A stretch of DNA of 5,225 bases from Planctomycetota bacterium (GTDB lineage: Bacteria; Planctomycetota; Planctomycetia; Pirellulales; Pirellulaceae). The notes below the pieces were generated by a model. That model was not told where the DNA came from and ran no database searches. It saw only the letters and a list, made by a program, of their open reading frames with translations. The stretch is from NCBI GenBank assembly GCA_023430365.1, contig JAEZAS010000486.1, positions 1 through 5,225 of the forward strand, in the 5' to 3' direction. This document shows, one piece after another, positions 4,684 to 5,225 of the stretch (its first letter is position 1; each line of letters begins with the position of its first letter). Position numbers and translations under genes: made by a program.

Positions 4684-5225
4684 TTACTGATTGCCAATGG
4701 CTGCACCAATCCCGGCGCCAATCTGTCCGGAACCGCCAAGCCCTTGGCCAATGGCGCCGCCGATGTTCGACCCTTGGTTGGCGCCGCGGCTTCCATAATT
4801 GGCGTTGCCCCAACCCCGGTTCCCATAGCCGGGACCGTTGTAATAGCCCCGCCCGTAGTAGCCGTTATGGTAGCCGCCGTTGTAGCCGCGATAGCCGCTC
4901 CCGTAGGGCTGGCCGTAGTACTGCGGGGCGTAGCCGTACTGGTATTGGCCACCCTGGTAGTACTGCGGCTGGGCCTGATACTGCGGTTGCTGGTGTGGGA
5001 TCCAGCGACCATTTTCGTAGTACAGCCATTGATTGTCTTGGGTCAGATACCACCACCGGCCGTTGTGGAAGCGCTGGCGCGGGTGCGGCTTCGAAGCAGC
5101 CTGCTGGCCGCGGCTCGATTCCCTCGCCTCTTGCTTCTGGTCGCCTCGGGCCTCCTCCGCCTGCGTCGTTACCGCCTGAACGTTAGCGTCGGCATTGTCG
5201 CCCGGCCGTGACGCGCCGTTGGCCC
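4684..5225 (-). CDS. Tyrosine/glycine-rich protein with NGRWWY aromatic module and glycine zipper (C-terminal part)
   Basis: The frame is open from the window edge to TAA at 4684, giving 179 residues; the N-terminus and any signal peptide are outside. Residues 1-50 are a charged, Q/A/E/R-rich, probably disordered linker. Residues 53-77 form an aromatic module made of two similar halves, HNGRWWYLTQDNQW and LYYENGRWIPH. Residues 81-150 are a low-complexity tail of Y, G, Q and N containing 18 tyrosines (for example QYQYGYAPQYYGQPYG and NGYYGRGYYNGPGYG). Residues 153-177 are a glycine-zipper-like end (NIGGAIGQGLGG, then IGAGIGAAIG). I recognise this layout as one seen in exported planctomycete hypothetical proteins; no enzymatic motif is present. 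A surface, envelope or matrix role is inference. Same-strand and antisense frames across this stretch are shadows: in one, the repeats become an Ala/Thr-rich run, in the other an Ala/Val/Leu-rich run. The hairpin at 4634-4662 follows the stop. Confidence 0.82.
   Translation of the reverse strand, partial: ANGASRPGDNADANVQAVTTQAEEARGDQKQEARESSRGQQAASKPHPRQRFHNGRWWYLTQDNQWLYYENGRWIPHQQPQYQAQPQYYQGGQYQYGYAPQYYGQPYGSGYRGYNGGYHNGYYGRGYYNGPGYGNRGWGNANYGSRGANQGSNIGGAIGQGLGGSGQIGAGIGAAIGNQ

Noticed and set aside
4557..5012. 151-residue Ala/Thr/Ser-rich minus-strand frame
   Set aside because: Frame-shifted reading of the Y/G-rich gene; low complexity arises from the repetitive codons.
4567..5211. Hydrophobic 214-residue plus-strand frame that looks like a membrane protein
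   Set aside because: Its Val/Ala/Leu runs are the antisense reading of the Tyr/Gly codons of the Y/G-rich gene; the minus frame has the NGRW and glycine-zipper motifs.

Overview
The window is GC-rich bacterial DNA with four genes, all on the minus strand. Reading in the direction of transcription (from high to low coordinates) they are: a tyrosine/glycine-rich protein with an aromatic NGRWWY motif (5' end outside the window), a GH15 glucoamylase/trehalase-type hydrolase (complete), a secreted M20-family amidohydrolase (complete) and a PepSY-associated transmembrane protein (3' end outside the window). The mix suggests a planctomycete, possibly of the Pirellulales group. The pointers are the repeated NGRWWY...NGRW module followed by a Y/G-rich tail and glycine zipper, the exported M20 peptidase, the loosely spaced genes and the palindromic intergenic DNA. 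This is inference from style; there is no rRNA or marker gene to confirm it.

Layout: 1-578 PepSY protein (partial); 579-1106 a 528-base gap with no convincing gene but many repeats and hairpins; 1107-2441 M20 amidohydrolase; 2442-2605 a gap with a candidate promoter and a GC-rich hairpin in the probable leader of the M20 gene; 2606-4447 GH15 hydrolase (a GTG start at 4504 is possible but less likely); 4448-4683 a gap with a 10-bp hairpin just after the Y/G-rich gene; 4684-5225 Y/G-rich protein (partial).

The gaps of 236, 164 and 528 bases argue against one tightly coupled operon. The genes look like independent metabolic and envelope functions: cytoplasmic alpha-glucoside hydrolysis, hydrolysis of N-acyl amino acids or similar amides outside the cytoplasm, a membrane PepSY protein and a probable envelope or surface protein. 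I see no shared pathway, and no phage, CRISPR, toxin-antitoxin or transposase gene.

The least explained DNA is 579-1106. It holds an 18-bp direct repeat upstream of the PepSY gene, a run of short hairpins, a heptamer tandem repeat, and a palindrome cluster whose arms can pair in two mutually exclusive ways. I found no strong evidence for a new multi-gene system.
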